Assembly (NCBI GenBank): GCA_035537875.1
Contig: DATLLJ010000024.1
Span: 8,873 to 72,872 of the forward strand
Source of the DNA: DATLLJ01 sp035537875
GTDB lineage: Bacteria; Acidobacteriota; Vicinamibacteria; Vicinamibacterales; CAVVIG01
DNA: 64,000 nucleotides
Direction: 5' to 3'
Of the stretch, positions 24,824 to 33,107 are shown in pieces. The notes below the pieces were generated by a model. It worked only from the letters and a program-made list of their open reading frames with translations, was not told where the DNA came from and ran no database searches. Each line of letters starts with the position of its first letter. Position 1 is the stretch's first letter. Both the position numbers and the translations under genes were made by a program.

Positions 24824-25636
24824 CTATTTCGCGACTGCGGGCAGCGGCGGTTGCGGTTTGGACTGCGCTTTGCCGCCGGCCTGCTCGGTGTAGTGCTGGA
24901 GGTCGCGGTTGCCTTCGATGCACGCGAACTCGTACTGCTCGTAGTTGGGCTCCGCGATCCGCTTGAACGTTTCGGCCACCTTCCACGGCTGCGTGTAGGC
25001 TTTGGAGTCTTCGATGGTGGCCTCGTAACGGATAGTGTTCGCGTCGGCGAGGGTCAGCCGTTCGACCACATGGATGGCGTCAGTATGGATGTTGCCGGCG
25101 GTGTCGAGCCAGGTGCGATCGTTCTGGTTCGTGGTGTCGATGACGAGCGTATCCCCTTCCCAGCGGCCCACCGAGTCCCCTTGAAACAGCTTTATCGCGG
25201 GTGAGATGTGCGCCCGCCCGTCAGTGGGAATAATGCGAAAGGCGTTCATGAACTCCCAGGCCATCGTCACGTTGGCGGGAGTCTGGATGATCTGAAAGCC
25301 GAACTGGACGTACATCACGTGCGGCACGCCGGACATGAAGCAGTGCAGCTCCGGCTCGTCGGCCATGCGATTGGTCCGGATGTCCGTCGCCTTGGCCCGC
25401 ATCTCGGGAAGGTACGGAATCTTCCCGTCCGCAGGGTCCACGATCACACCCTTCGCCGTCTCGATGTTCTGGAGCCCGACAAAAAAGCTGCCGAGCCAGT
25501 ATCCCGACAGGTCGGGCTTGCCATCGGGCGTCCGTCCCTGACCGGCGACAGGCGTCGTCATCCACGAAACGAGCAGCACGACGCCGGCCAGGGCGCATGC
25601 GCCCTGAGCCCGATGCTTTGAGCCCTCGTGTGTCAT
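24824..25636 (-). CDS. Secreted WEGDTLV-family protein
   Basis: 270 residues with a signal peptide ending VAGQ. Marks of the family: PDLSGYW near the start, first cysteine in LHCFMSGVPHVM, QIIQTPANVTM, DGRAHI, SVGRWEGDTLVIDTTNQND, NIHTDAIHVVERLT, TIEDSKAYTQPW, second cysteine in FACIEGN. Its ATG overlaps the stop of the next gene upstream (ATGA), another protein of the same family, so the two are coupled and probably co-produced. Function unknown. Confidence 0.78.
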   Translation of the reverse strand: MTHEGSKHRAQGACALAGVVLLVSWMTTPVAGQGRTPDGKPDLSGYWLGSFFVGLQNIETAKGVIVDPADGKIPYLPEMRAKATDIRTNRMADEPELHCFMSGVPHVMYVQFGFQIIQTPANVTMAWEFMNAFRIIPTDGRAHISPAIKLFQGDSVGRWEGDTLVIDTTNQNDRTWLDTAGNIHTDAIHVVERLTLADANTIRYEATIEDSKAYTQPWKVAETFKRIAEPNYEQYEFACIEGNRDLQHYTEQAGGKAQSKPQPPLPAVAK

Positions 25637-26421
25637 CTGCTCTGCTCCTGCGCCACGTCTTCTGCGTATGCGTGGCATTCGTACTCGAGCAGTCGGACGT
25701 TCGGCTCTCTCCGGAGATGGAGCGGCATGCTCATCTTCCAGGGCCGGGTGAACACCTTCGGATCCTCGAGTGTGACTTCGTACGTCATCGTGCCGGAATC
25801 GATTCTGGTGTAGCGCTCGACCACATGCAGCGCCTCGCTGTGGAAGTTGCCGGATCTGTCCAACCACGCCTGGCCGTTGAAATTGGCGACGTCAACGACG
25901 AGCGTGTTGCCTTCCCACCGGCCGATGCTGTCCCCGTTCCAGAAATCCAGACCGTCCACGTGCGTCTTCCGGTCCAGATGAATCGTGCGGAAGTTGTGAA
26001 CATACTCGTAGAAGATCGTCACGGCCTGCGGCGATTGAATGATCTGGAACGGGAACGGCAGATATGTCAGTCGCGGCACACCCGGCTTGAAACACTTCCC
26101 GAGAGGATCGGCTGCCTCTCGATTCTTGAAGTTCTCGGCCCGCTTCGCGGCCGCCGGGGGCTGGTACGGAATCATCCCGTCGGCGGGGTCCACGATGACC
26201 CCCAGGCCGGCCGGCACCTCCCACGTCGCCGTATGCGGCTCGAGATTCCACGCCGTCGCCGTATTCAGAACCTGCCAGATCCCCTGGATATCCGGATGGC
26301 CGTACGAGGTGCGCGGCGGCGCATACGTTTGGCTGACTGGTGCGGCGCCCTGGCCGCCGAGGTACGCGGGCACCGCGCATACCATCGCGACGAGTCCAGC
26401 GACGCCAATGAGCGATCTCAT
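25633..26421 (-). CDS. Secreted WEGDTLV-family protein
   Basis: 262 residues, signal peptide to about 24. It has PDIQGIW, KCFKPGVPRLTYLPFPFQIIQ, IHLDRKTHVDGLDFWNGDSIG, RWEGNTLVVDVANFN, NFHSEALHVVERYTR, TLEDPKVFTRPW and YECHAYAED, preserving both conserved cysteines. Asn replaces Asp in the WEGDT core. Located 8 nt after a DUF6152-type gene and overlapping the following paralog by four bases, so the three form one transcription unit. Role unknown. Confidence 0.78.
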   Translation of the reverse strand: MRSLIGVAGLVAMVCAVPAYLGGQGAAPVSQTYAPPRTSYGHPDIQGIWQVLNTATAWNLEPHTATWEVPAGLGVIVDPADGMIPYQPPAAAKRAENFKNREAADPLGKCFKPGVPRLTYLPFPFQIIQSPQAVTIFYEYVHNFRTIHLDRKTHVDGLDFWNGDSIGRWEGNTLVVDVANFNGQAWLDRSGNFHSEALHVVERYTRIDSGTMTYEVTLEDPKVFTRPWKMSMPLHLRREPNVRLLEYECHAYAEDVAQEQSR

Positions 26422-26429
26422 TGAAGGTC

Positions 26430-26828
26430 CTACTTGGCGACAGCCGGCGGCGTCATTCGGAAGATCCGCTGCTGGGTGGCGACCAGAACGACCGACGACG
26501 CCCACATGTGCGGTGTACCATCCTTGGCGGCAAACCCCTGAATCTCGATCTCTTCGCCACCCTTCAACATGTCTTTCTTCCAGCCGCTGCGGAACAGGAC
26601 GTTGGGAGGAGGCGTCTCGGCCCCCCAGTTCACCACCGAACCATCCGGCATGGTGACGTCGAAATGGACCCACGAATGCGGGTTGACCCAGTCCATTCGG
26701 GTGAACTTTCCCTTGAGCGTGAGCGGTTTGTTGTTGTCGAACTCCGACGTGAACGAGTGATGGGCGGTCACGGACGTGACGCCCAGCAACAGACCGACGG
26801 CGACGATGACGGCCGAAGAGACTCTCAT
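26430..26828 (-). CDS. DUF6152-type small secreted protein
   Basis: 132 residues. The signal peptide ends VTAHHSF; the domain has KGKFTRMDWVNPHSWVHFDV, NWGAETPPPNVLFRSGWKKDML and EIEIQGFAAKDG. It heads the cluster of two WEGDTLV-family genes that follow at 8 nt and with overlap. Conserved His-His at the mature N-terminus plus NPH could bind a metal, which is inference. Confidence 0.8.
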   Translation of the reverse strand: MRVSSAVIVAVGLLLGVTSVTAHHSFTSEFDNNKPLTLKGKFTRMDWVNPHSWVHFDVTMPDGSVVNWGAETPPPNVLFRSGWKKDMLKGGEEIEIQGFAAKDGTPHMWASSVVLVATQQRIFRMTPPAVAK

Positions 26829-26859
26829 GTGAGTGCTCCTAAAAACTCATGACTGAACA

Positions 26860-27270
26860 CTACCTATCGCGCGTCCCCCGTATCCTGGGGCTGCCGCCAA
26901 CCTGCTCGTACCAGAACCCGTCGGAAGGTCGATCCAGTCTCTGAATGTAGAGACCGTTCGCCTGCTCCCGTGCCAGGCTGCCGGTCACCACGACCCGATC
27001 CCCCGCCTTGAAAGTCGCCGTCGTCACGCCGACGCCGGCGAGCTCGGAACGATTGTCCATTTCCAGGCGCCACTCCCGCACGGCGCCGCTGGCATCGCTC
27101 ACGTCAATCATGAGAAGCGGGTGCGGGTTGGTGAACTGAAACCGCGTCACCACGCCTTCGACCTTGACCCGTTTCGTGCTGTCGTAGACGGCCGCAATCG
27201 AATGGTGCGCTCCGACCGACACTCCGCAGAGCGACAGCCCAAGCAGCGACGACAGGATCCAGCGCGCCAT
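26860..27270 (-). CDS. DUF6152-type small secreted protein, divergent
   Basis: 136 residues; signal peptide ends VGAHHSI. The core VEGVVTRFQFTNPHPLLMIDV keeps NPH, but the following part (EWRLEMDNRSELAGVGVTTATF) and the arginine-rich tail ending GTRDR differ from the other copies. ATG 27270 was chosen to retain the signal peptide; a longer frame upstream overlaps the neighbouring gene. It lies 4 nt after a WEGDTLV-family gene and 31 nt before the next DUF6152-type gene, as part of the 24.8-28.1 kb operon. Confidence 0.75.
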   Translation of the reverse strand: MARWILSSLLGLSLCGVSVGAHHSIAAVYDSTKRVKVEGVVTRFQFTNPHPLLMIDVSDASGAVREWRLEMDNRSELAGVGVTTATFKAGDRVVVTGSLAREQANGLYIQRLDRPSDGFWYEQVGGSPRIRGTRDR

Positions 27271-27274
27271 GTTT

Positions 27275-28093
27275 CTACCTCGGATCGACCGCCTCCCTGA
27301 TCTCGCTGAAGAGCCGTCGCATCCAGGGGCTGTTCTCCTGACAGATATATTCCTGAATCTCACCGTTCTCGTCCCAGACGATGTCGAAGCCGACGGTCCA
27401 TGGTTCAGTGTACGCCCCTGGGTCCTCGATCGTCGCCTCGTAACGCAGGGTATAGAGATCCTTCCGCGTGAACCGTTCGGTCACGTGCATGAGATCGGTG
27501 TGCGGGTCGCCCACCATGTCGACCCAGCCGCCCTCGTTGTATCCCACGACGTCCACGACCAGGGTGTCTCCCTCCCAGTGCCCCACCGAGTGTCCAAGCC
27601 AGCTCGGATTCAGCTCATCGCCTTTTGGATGAGGCCGGCCATCCATGTAGATGACACGCCAGACGTGCGCGCCCCCTTCATAGATCATGAGAATTCGCTT
27701 CTGGTGAGGCAGCTGAACGATTTCCATCGGGAAAGGCGTCGTCATCAGCCGCGGTCCCGAGGGCGGCATGCAAATCCCCTGCGGATCGTACTTCGACAGA
27801 TCCGCGCGGCGCTGCATCGCCAGTTTCCGCGCCCACGGCTGGTACGGAATCTCCTTGGGGTGCAGCAACACTTGCTTGTAGTCCTGAAACTGCGCCAGAT
27901 GCCAGTACCCCTTGTTCGGTTCGGTCGGTCCCAGGTTCGGTGTGCCGTCGGCCAGTCGTGGCGCGGGAGGGTACGGCTTCGGCGGCAGCGTAGGGTTTGG
28001 ATTGACCTGGGCGTCTGCCACCAGGCCCTGGAACAGCACGAACAGGACGACGGCCACGGTCCCGACGAGTTCAGCCACGCGATGGGATTTCAC
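27275..28093 (-). CDS. Secreted WEGDTLV-family protein
   Basis: About 272 residues. I start at GTG 28093 because AGAAGGAGG lies nine bases upstream and a signal peptide (VAVVLFVLFQGLVADAQ) follows; TTG 28123 would add ten residues. Family marks: IPYQPWARKLAM, first cysteine in GICMPPSGPRLM, YMDGRPHPKGDELNPSWLGHSVG, HWEGDTLVVDVVGYNEGGW, VTERFTRKD, TIEDPGAYTEPW and second cysteine in EYICQEN. Start of a five-gene operon of the two recurrent families. Confidence 0.78.
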   Translation of the reverse strand: MKSHRVAELVGTVAVVLFVLFQGLVADAQVNPNPTLPPKPYPPAPRLADGTPNLGPTEPNKGYWHLAQFQDYKQVLLHPKEIPYQPWARKLAMQRRADLSKYDPQGICMPPSGPRLMTTPFPMEIVQLPHQKRILMIYEGGAHVWRVIYMDGRPHPKGDELNPSWLGHSVGHWEGDTLVVDVVGYNEGGWVDMVGDPHTDLMHVTERFTRKDLYTLRYEATIEDPGAYTEPWTVGFDIVWDENGEIQEYICQENSPWMRRLFSEIREAVDPR

Positions 28094-28147
28094 GTCCAAA
28101 ACCCTCCTTCTGGGAAACCGCAACGGAGACTGCGCGCGACTAACTGC

Positions 28148-29869
28148 TCACTTTACAATGGTCTTCCAATTCCGGGCCACATGGTCGGCGGTGCGCCAGG
28201 CGAGTGCCTGGAGCGTCAGCGTGGGGTTCCGGGCGCCACTCGTTCCCATGACCGACCCCCCCATGATGCCCAGGTTGGGGACCTCGTGGGACATCCCCCA
28301 TTGGTCGACGACGTTCGTGTCGGGATTATGACCCATGCGGGTGCCGCCGTACGCGTGCGTGGACGGCCCCATGGCGGCGCCGGCGTTTACCGTGCCGCTA
28401 CCCTGGACCTGAACGGCGCCGGCTGCCATGTACCACTGACGCATCTTCTCTCCGACGAACGTCCCGATTTTCTCCTCGTTGTCCCGGTACGACGCGGTGA
28501 TTCGGATGACCGGGTTACCCAGCGGATCCCGGGTTGCGGGATCGAGATCGAGGTAGTTGCCCTCATACGGCAAGGTGGTGCGCTGCATGTACGCGCCGTT
28601 GGTCCGGTCGACGTTCTTGACCACGTGAGCCTTCCAATCCGATCCCCAATTCGGACCCGATCTCCCCCACGCGCCGAGACCATTGACCGCGGCCAGCGGC
28701 CGTCGCTCGCTGTACACGTACATCGTTCCGCCGCCGACGAAATCGAGGCCGCCATGGTCGAAATTATCGTCGGCCCAGTCATCCACGCAGATGCCCTGCC
28801 CAGGCGTGCCATACCAGTTGCGCAGATCGAAGGGGAACAACGCCGTCAACCCTCCCCCTTGAGCGTGACTGAAATAGTGCTGTCCGACCTGACGGTGATT
28901 GTTCGACAGTCCAAACGGGAACGCCGGGGACGTCGAGAGCAAGAGAAGACGGACATTCTCGTACGTGTGGCTGGCCAACAGCACCACGTCAGCCGGCTGA
29001 AGAAATTCCTCGCCGCCCTTGATGTAAGCGACGCCGGCAGCGCGCCCGTCGCGGCCCACCTCGATCCGCGTGACGTGAGCTTCGGCAACCACGTTGAACC
29101 GACCCGTTTTCTGAGCCTTCGGAATCGTGCTCACGGCCGGCGAGCTCTTGGCATTCACATGGCAGCCGGCGCCGATGCAGAAGCCGTGATACACGCACGC
29201 CGGCCGCCCTTCGTACGGACGGCTGGTGATGGCGGCCGGTCCAGTGAACGGGTGCAGGCCGAGCGATTGCGCTGCGGACGACATCCTGTCCATGAAGCCG
29301 CTGCTGCGAAGCGCCGGCATCGGGTACTCGCGCCGGCGCGGTCCTTCAAAGACATTCCCCGTCTCGATGATCTTCCCGTTGAGGTTCCCCGCCGTGCCGG
29401 AGACGCCCAGCTCGTATTCCACCCGGTCGTAGGACGGCTCCAGGTCCTCGTAACTGAGCGGCCAATCCTCGACGGTCGATCCGGCCGGAATGCGCGACGC
29501 GCCGTACCGGCGTGTGGTCTCGCTCACGACTCTGAAATCCCACGGGTTCAGGCGCCAGGCCTGGGCCATGTAGTGCATTGCGGTGCCGCCGACGCCGTTC
29601 ATCATCGGGTGATTCGCCCCGCGGGTGGTATTCGCCGCAGGATTCGGGCGGCTGGTGGGAACTTCGCCGTCCACCTTCTGCGGTCCCGGCGGCCACACGC
29701 CCCGCTGCAGTCGCAGCTCGTCCGGCGCCATGTCGCGCGTGCTCAACCACGGACCAGCCTCGACACCGACGACGTCGATGCCCGCTTCGGCGAGCGGCAG
29801 CGCGGCGACTCCCCCGGCGGCGCCCACGCCGACGATCACGACACCGGTCCTGGGCAGCGTCGTGGCCAT
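28148..29869 (-). CDS. GMC-family oxidoreductase (gluconate dehydrogenase-like large subunit)
   Basis: A 573-residue FAD enzyme with the dinucleotide motif VVIVGVGAAGG (about 10-20), GGVGGTAMHY-type substrate region (MNGVGGTAMHYMAQAW), a CVYHGFCIGAGCH cysteine cluster seen in the membrane-linked GMC dehydrogenases, and C-terminal GGTRMGHNPDTNVVDQWGMSHEVPN plus NPTLTLQALAWR with the catalytic His/Asn region. It lies 3 nt after a small Tat-exported subunit typical of gluconate 2-dehydrogenase and should oxidise a sugar or sugar acid in the periplasm. The usual cytochrome c subunit is not adjacent. Confidence 0.88.
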   Translation of the reverse strand: MATTLPRTGVVIVGVGAAGGVAALPLAEAGIDVVGVEAGPWLSTRDMAPDELRLQRGVWPPGPQKVDGEVPTSRPNPAANTTRGANHPMMNGVGGTAMHYMAQAWRLNPWDFRVVSETTRRYGASRIPAGSTVEDWPLSYEDLEPSYDRVEYELGVSGTAGNLNGKIIETGNVFEGPRRREYPMPALRSSGFMDRMSSAAQSLGLHPFTGPAAITSRPYEGRPACVYHGFCIGAGCHVNAKSSPAVSTIPKAQKTGRFNVVAEAHVTRIEVGRDGRAAGVAYIKGGEEFLQPADVVLLASHTYENVRLLLLSTSPAFPFGLSNNHRQVGQHYFSHAQGGGLTALFPFDLRNWYGTPGQGICVDDWADDNFDHGGLDFVGGGTMYVYSERRPLAAVNGLGAWGRSGPNWGSDWKAHVVKNVDRTNGAYMQRTTLPYEGNYLDLDPATRDPLGNPVIRITASYRDNEEKIGTFVGEKMRQWYMAAGAVQVQGSGTVNAGAAMGPSTHAYGGTRMGHNPDTNVVDQWGMSHEVPNLGIMGGSVMGTSGARNPTLTLQALAWRTADHVARNWKTIVK

Positions 29870-29872
29870 GGG

Positions 29873-30526
29873 TCAGATCGTGCCCTTCGAAAACATTTCC
29901 GAGTCGTAAGCCGACTGATGATTGGGTTTCAAATCCGTCCCCCACTGCTGGTACTCCGCCGGAACCGCCACGCGGACACCAGGGTATCGGATGAGGTCCC
30001 AGCCAACGTAGTCCGCGTTCCCGCCATAGAAGGGGTCCGAAAACGTCCCCTGAATCGTGTGCGTCCGCACGGTGTTGAAGAAGCCTTGCGGAGATTGCGG
30101 AACCGTGCTCTGCGCCAGATCGCTGACGACGGCATCCTGATCTTCCGGCGAGAGCTTCGCAAACGACGAACCTTTCGACCGAATCGCGTGAGCCTCCACT
30201 GCGGCGAGGCCCGCCGCGTACTGGTCGCGGAGGTTGACGAGCGCCCCGCTCAATCCCCAGTCGATGTACCGCGCCGCGCGAGCCTCCTTCGCGCCGGGCC
30301 CGCTGGCGTCGGTGGGGATGATTCGCGAGCAGATGGCGTCGAGCGTCTCGTACTCGAGGCGCGTGAACGTCCTGAGCGCCTCCGCAGTCTCCTGCGCCGC
30401 CGACGTCGTCTGCGCAGCAGGAGCCGGGAGCGCCGGCACCACGACCACGGCCCCGACGGCCAGGCCCGCCCGTTTCAGCAGTTCGCGCCGCGACAGCACG
30501 CCATCGTCACTTCTGTCTTCGGCCAT
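29873..30526 (-). CDS. Gluconate 2-dehydrogenase subunit 3 family protein
   Basis: 217 residues starting with a Tat signal (LSRRELLKRAGLAVGAVVVV) and containing FTRLEYETLDAICSRIIPTDASGPGAKEA, the hallmark of this small subunit, then a helical domain ending WGTDLKPNHQSAY. In known three-subunit enzymes it carries the flavoprotein through the Tat system. It directly precedes the GMC subunit. The 5' end overlaps a 61-codon gene stub by 20 bases. Confidence 0.88.
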   Translation of the reverse strand: MAEDRSDDGVLSRRELLKRAGLAVGAVVVVPALPAPAAQTTSAAQETAEALRTFTRLEYETLDAICSRIIPTDASGPGAKEARAARYIDWGLSGALVNLRDQYAAGLAAVEAHAIRSKGSSFAKLSPEDQDAVVSDLAQSTVPQSPQGFFNTVRTHTIQGTFSDPFYGGNADYVGWDLIRYPGVRVAVPAEYQQWGTDLKPNHQSAYDSEMFSKGTI

Positions 30527-30692
30527 GGTCCTTCCTTGTCTGTATTGGCTGGCGCCATATTATGCAGCCTGTTCTGGCGCCTATCCAGACCTCGTCCGGG
30601 ATCACCCCCACCACGGCGTGGCCGCGATCCAGCGCGTGCTGACCAGATACCCTGCCGAGTTTGCCAGAGGCTCCGACGATGCATACCTTCAT
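30507..30692 (-). pseudogene. NAD(P)-binding epimerase stub
   Basis: ATG at 30692 overlaps the stop of the pyrophosphatase gene (ATGA) and opens MKVCIVGASGKLGR and QHALDRGHAVVGV, the nucleotide-binding N-terminus of an NAD(P)H-binding epimerase. Similarity ends at about residue 35; the frame stops at 61 inside the start of the next gene. I infer a formerly full-length gene co-transcribed with ppa and later deleted. Confidence 0.65.
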
Positions 30693-31348
30693 CGGGCGCC
30701 TTCACCGTAGGCCTCGTCGTAGTCGGCCATGGCAGCACGCACGACCTTGACGGCGTGAACGCGTCCGTAGACCGAGGCTACGCGCGCCCGGGCCCGTTGG
30801 CCAGGCACCAGCTTGTACGTCTCGAAGTAGTGCTGAAGCCGCTCCACCCACACCGGCGGGACGTCCTGGAGATCGCGAGCGTCACCCCACACGTAGTCGT
30901 TCTCCAGGACGCTGATGATCTTGTCGTCGGCTTCCCCGTTGTCGATCATCTGCAGCCCGCCGATAACGCGGCCGCGTATGAGAATCTCATTTCGCGTGAT
31001 CGCCCGTTCGCTCAGCACGCAGATGTCCAACGGATCGCCATCGCCTCGTCTGGCCCCAGGCGCGAGCCTGCCGACCCGCGTGGCGCAGTAGGTTCTCGGG
31101 ACGAATCCGTACAGGGCGGGATGCTGAGCAGATGATCGCTGGGGGCGATCGATGCGGAGATAGCCGGAGACCTTGTCGACCTCATATTTCATCAGATCGA
31201 ACGGCGTAATCTCGATGTAGGCGTTGAGGACATCCGGTGGCTCAGGCCCGACCTCGAGACCGTGCCATGGATGCGGCCGGAAATGGCTGACCTTGCTTGC
31301 TTTCTTGCCCGTTGATGGTGCGCGCGGTCCTCGTTCCTGCTTCCCCAT
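30689..31348 (-). CDS. ppa: Inorganic pyrophosphatase, family I
   Basis: A 219-residue cytoplasmic enzyme hydrolysing diphosphate to phosphate. Seen are MKYEVDKVSGYLRIDRP, YGFVPRTYC, the metal-binding GDGDPLDICVLSE, GGLQMIDNGEADDKII and the C-terminal HYFETYK. The first 40 residues are a basic extension beyond the usual 175-residue core. ATG 31348. Its last four bases overlap the epimerase stub. It provides pull for biosynthetic ligations and is not obviously linked to the flanking dehydrogenases. Confidence 0.93.
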   Translation of the reverse strand: MGKQERGPRAPSTGKKASKVSHFRPHPWHGLEVGPEPPDVLNAYIEITPFDLMKYEVDKVSGYLRIDRPQRSSAQHPALYGFVPRTYCATRVGRLAPGARRGDGDPLDICVLSERAITRNEILIRGRVIGGLQMIDNGEADDKIISVLENDYVWGDARDLQDVPPVWVERLQHYFETYKLVPGQRARARVASVYGRVHAVKVVRAAMADYDEAYGEGAR

Positions 31349-31388
31349 TGCCCCTTACTCCTCACCCTTGCCGGCCCCGTCGAGGCCA

Positions 31389-31823
31389 CTAGAACACATA
31401 GGGCACCATTCTCTTCGTGCTGGCCGCATACGCGCCATATTCTGAGTACCGCCTGGCAAGCAGGCGCTCCTCCGCCAAGAGCCGGATGATAGAGCCTCCG
31501 ATGACGAGCGTGGCGCATGCGCCCGCGATGAGGCTCGGGTGAGCCAACGCACCGGCCGACACGAAGAGGCAGACGGCCGCATAGATTGGGTGACGGATGT
31601 AACGATACGGACCGGTCGTCACCAAGCCACCTTCAGTCGGTGCCGCGGTGACGTGGAAGCTGCGGCGCCCAAACGTGAGCCTGGCCCACATCATCAGCGC
31701 GATCGCAGCCAGTTGAGGGGCGATCACCATGGGGTGCAGCGAAAAGAGCGAGCGCGTGAGATACAGGGTGACGAGGGCCCCAATCATCAGCAGGTAGCTG
31801 GCACCGGAGAGGACCGTCTGCAT
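31389..31823 (-). CDS. Isoprenylcysteine carboxyl methyltransferase-like membrane protein
   Basis: 144 residues with four hydrophobic segments and the ICMT/PEMT signature: GGLVTTGPYRYIRHPIYAA followed by a membrane hairpin and LAEERLLARRYSEYGAYAAST. In the family these residues bind SAM at the membrane surface to methylate carboxyl groups or lipids; bacterial substrates are mostly unknown. I start at ATG 31823; a longer frame reaches upstream to 32003 but reads arginine-rich sequence. Same strand as ppa, 40 nt upstream of it. Confidence 0.8.
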   Translation of the reverse strand: MQTVLSGASYLLMIGALVTLYLTRSLFSLHPMVIAPQLAAIALMMWARLTFGRRSFHVTAAPTEGGLVTTGPYRYIRHPIYAAVCLFVSAGALAHPSLIAGACATLVIGGSIIRLLAEERLLARRYSEYGAYAASTKRMVPYVF

Positions 31824-31896
31824 GTTTGTCAAGCATAGCCTCGCCAACCCACTCAATGTCGGTGTGTGTCCGGGTGGCTCGCCCGCTCGAGGGTGA

Positions 31897-32367
31897 TTAC
31901 GTGTCCCGCAAGCGAAGTTCGACACGCTCGTGGGACAGGGTTGTCCCATCGACTTGCAGTCTGGCGACCGTGAGCGGAAGCGCGAACCGTCGCGGACCCG
32001 CACCGCCCGGATTCAGGAAGAGCACGCCATCACGGTGCTCGGCGCTGAAGCGGTGCGAATGGCCGGATATCACGGCGGCATATCCTGCGGCTCTGGGGTC
32101 GAAATCGAGTTCCGAGACGTCGTGCAACACGTAGATTCGAACATCACCGGCACGGACGACCTCGCTCGGCGGCAACGATCGTCCCCATCGGTCGCTGTCG
32201 ACGTTTCCACGCACGGCCATCGTCGGTGCGATGGCCCTCAGGTGATCGAGGACTTCCGGAGCGCCGACGTCACCAGCGTGAATGATCAGCTCGGAACCCC
32301 GCAGTGCTTCCACGGCCTCCGGGCGGATGATTCCGTGCGTATCGGAGATCAGGCCCACGCGCGTCAT
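31897..32367 (-). CDS. Metallophosphoesterase, YfcE/MJ0936 type
   Basis: 156 residues with the complete calcineurin-like ligand set: LISDTHG (D9, H11), IIHAGDVG, VRGNVD and VISGHSHR, and a terminal FLNPGGAGPRR. Members hydrolyse phosphodiesters with two metals in the cytoplasm; the physiological substrate is unknown. ATG 32367; it stands 22 nt after the next gene upstream and may be co-transcribed with it. Confidence 0.9.
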   Translation of the reverse strand: MTRVGLISDTHGIIRPEAVEALRGSELIIHAGDVGAPEVLDHLRAIAPTMAVRGNVDSDRWGRSLPPSEVVRAGDVRIYVLHDVSELDFDPRAAGYAAVISGHSHRFSAEHRDGVLFLNPGGAGPRRFALPLTVARLQVDGTTLSHERVELRLRDT

Positions 32368-32389
32368 GTTCGGCTGGACACTGGAACCC

Positions 32390-32881
32390 TTACCAGAACA
32401 TGGTCGGGCCTTTGATCGCTCCGGTCAGGATGGCTGTCCGAAGGTCGTCAATTGTCGCCAGGCCGCCTGGCGCGGGACCGCCCCATTCGAGCCGAGTCAT
32501 TGCCGGCGTCCAGTGAAACAGCGCCAGATGCCAGGTATGGGCGGCGCCGCCACGCTCGTAGTAGACGAGGCAGTGATCGATCGAGCACCCCGCCGCGACC
32601 AGCCGACGGATCGGCAGCTTCGGATTGACGATGGCGTCGGTAACCCGAAACTCGGCTCCGGGCTCGGCGATGTCGAGTGTCCGGCTACCGAACAGCGTCT
32701 GCAGCTCGTCGCGGACGCCGAGTGGCAGCCCTCTAACGGACGTGACAATCCCGAACCGCTCGTCCTTCACGTGTGCCTGCAGCGCCCCGGACAGCGTTAC
32801 GGGTGCCGCCGCCTGGCTGCCGGACACCACGGCCGAGCAAAGGCTCACGCCGATCGCGCAAAGAAGTCGTGTGCGACGCAT
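32390..32881 (-). CDS. Hypothetical secreted protein
   Basis: 163 residues: signal peptide to about 25, then VTLSGALQAHVKDERFGIVTSVRGLPLGVRDEL, TLDIAEPGAEFRVTD, a cysteine pair in AAGCSIDHCLVYYERGG and a C-terminal DDLRTAILTGAIKGPTMFW. Not recognised as a named family. The cysteines are likely disulfide-bonded in the periplasm. It precedes the phosphoesterase gene on the same strand. Confidence 0.72.
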   Translation of the reverse strand: MRRTRLLCAIGVSLCSAVVSGSQAAAPVTLSGALQAHVKDERFGIVTSVRGLPLGVRDELQTLFGSRTLDIAEPGAEFRVTDAIVNPKLPIRRLVAAGCSIDHCLVYYERGGAAHTWHLALFHWTPAMTRLEWGGPAPGGLATIDDLRTAILTGAIKGPTMFW

Positions 32882-33107
32882 CCAGACTCCGGAAGCCCTC
32901 GCTCACACCATGGGCTGAGCCCTATTCTAATGGCGGAATCTCTCGAGGGGCTCGCCCCGCCCTGTCGCCGACGTAGCATCCGCTTCGACCAAAGAGCGAA
33001 GACGGTCGACGTCACCGGACTGAAATTGCGCTGATCGCGGGACAAAACTTCGCGTCCACGATTCTCTTGCTGGTGCGACTCAGTCGAGAACGGCATCCGG
33101 CCAGGTT

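Noticed and set aside
27269..31135. A 1288-codon plus-strand open frame
   Set aside because: It is antisense to five well-supported minus-strand genes, is rich in Arg, His and Asp as expected of GC-rich shadows, and has no domain.
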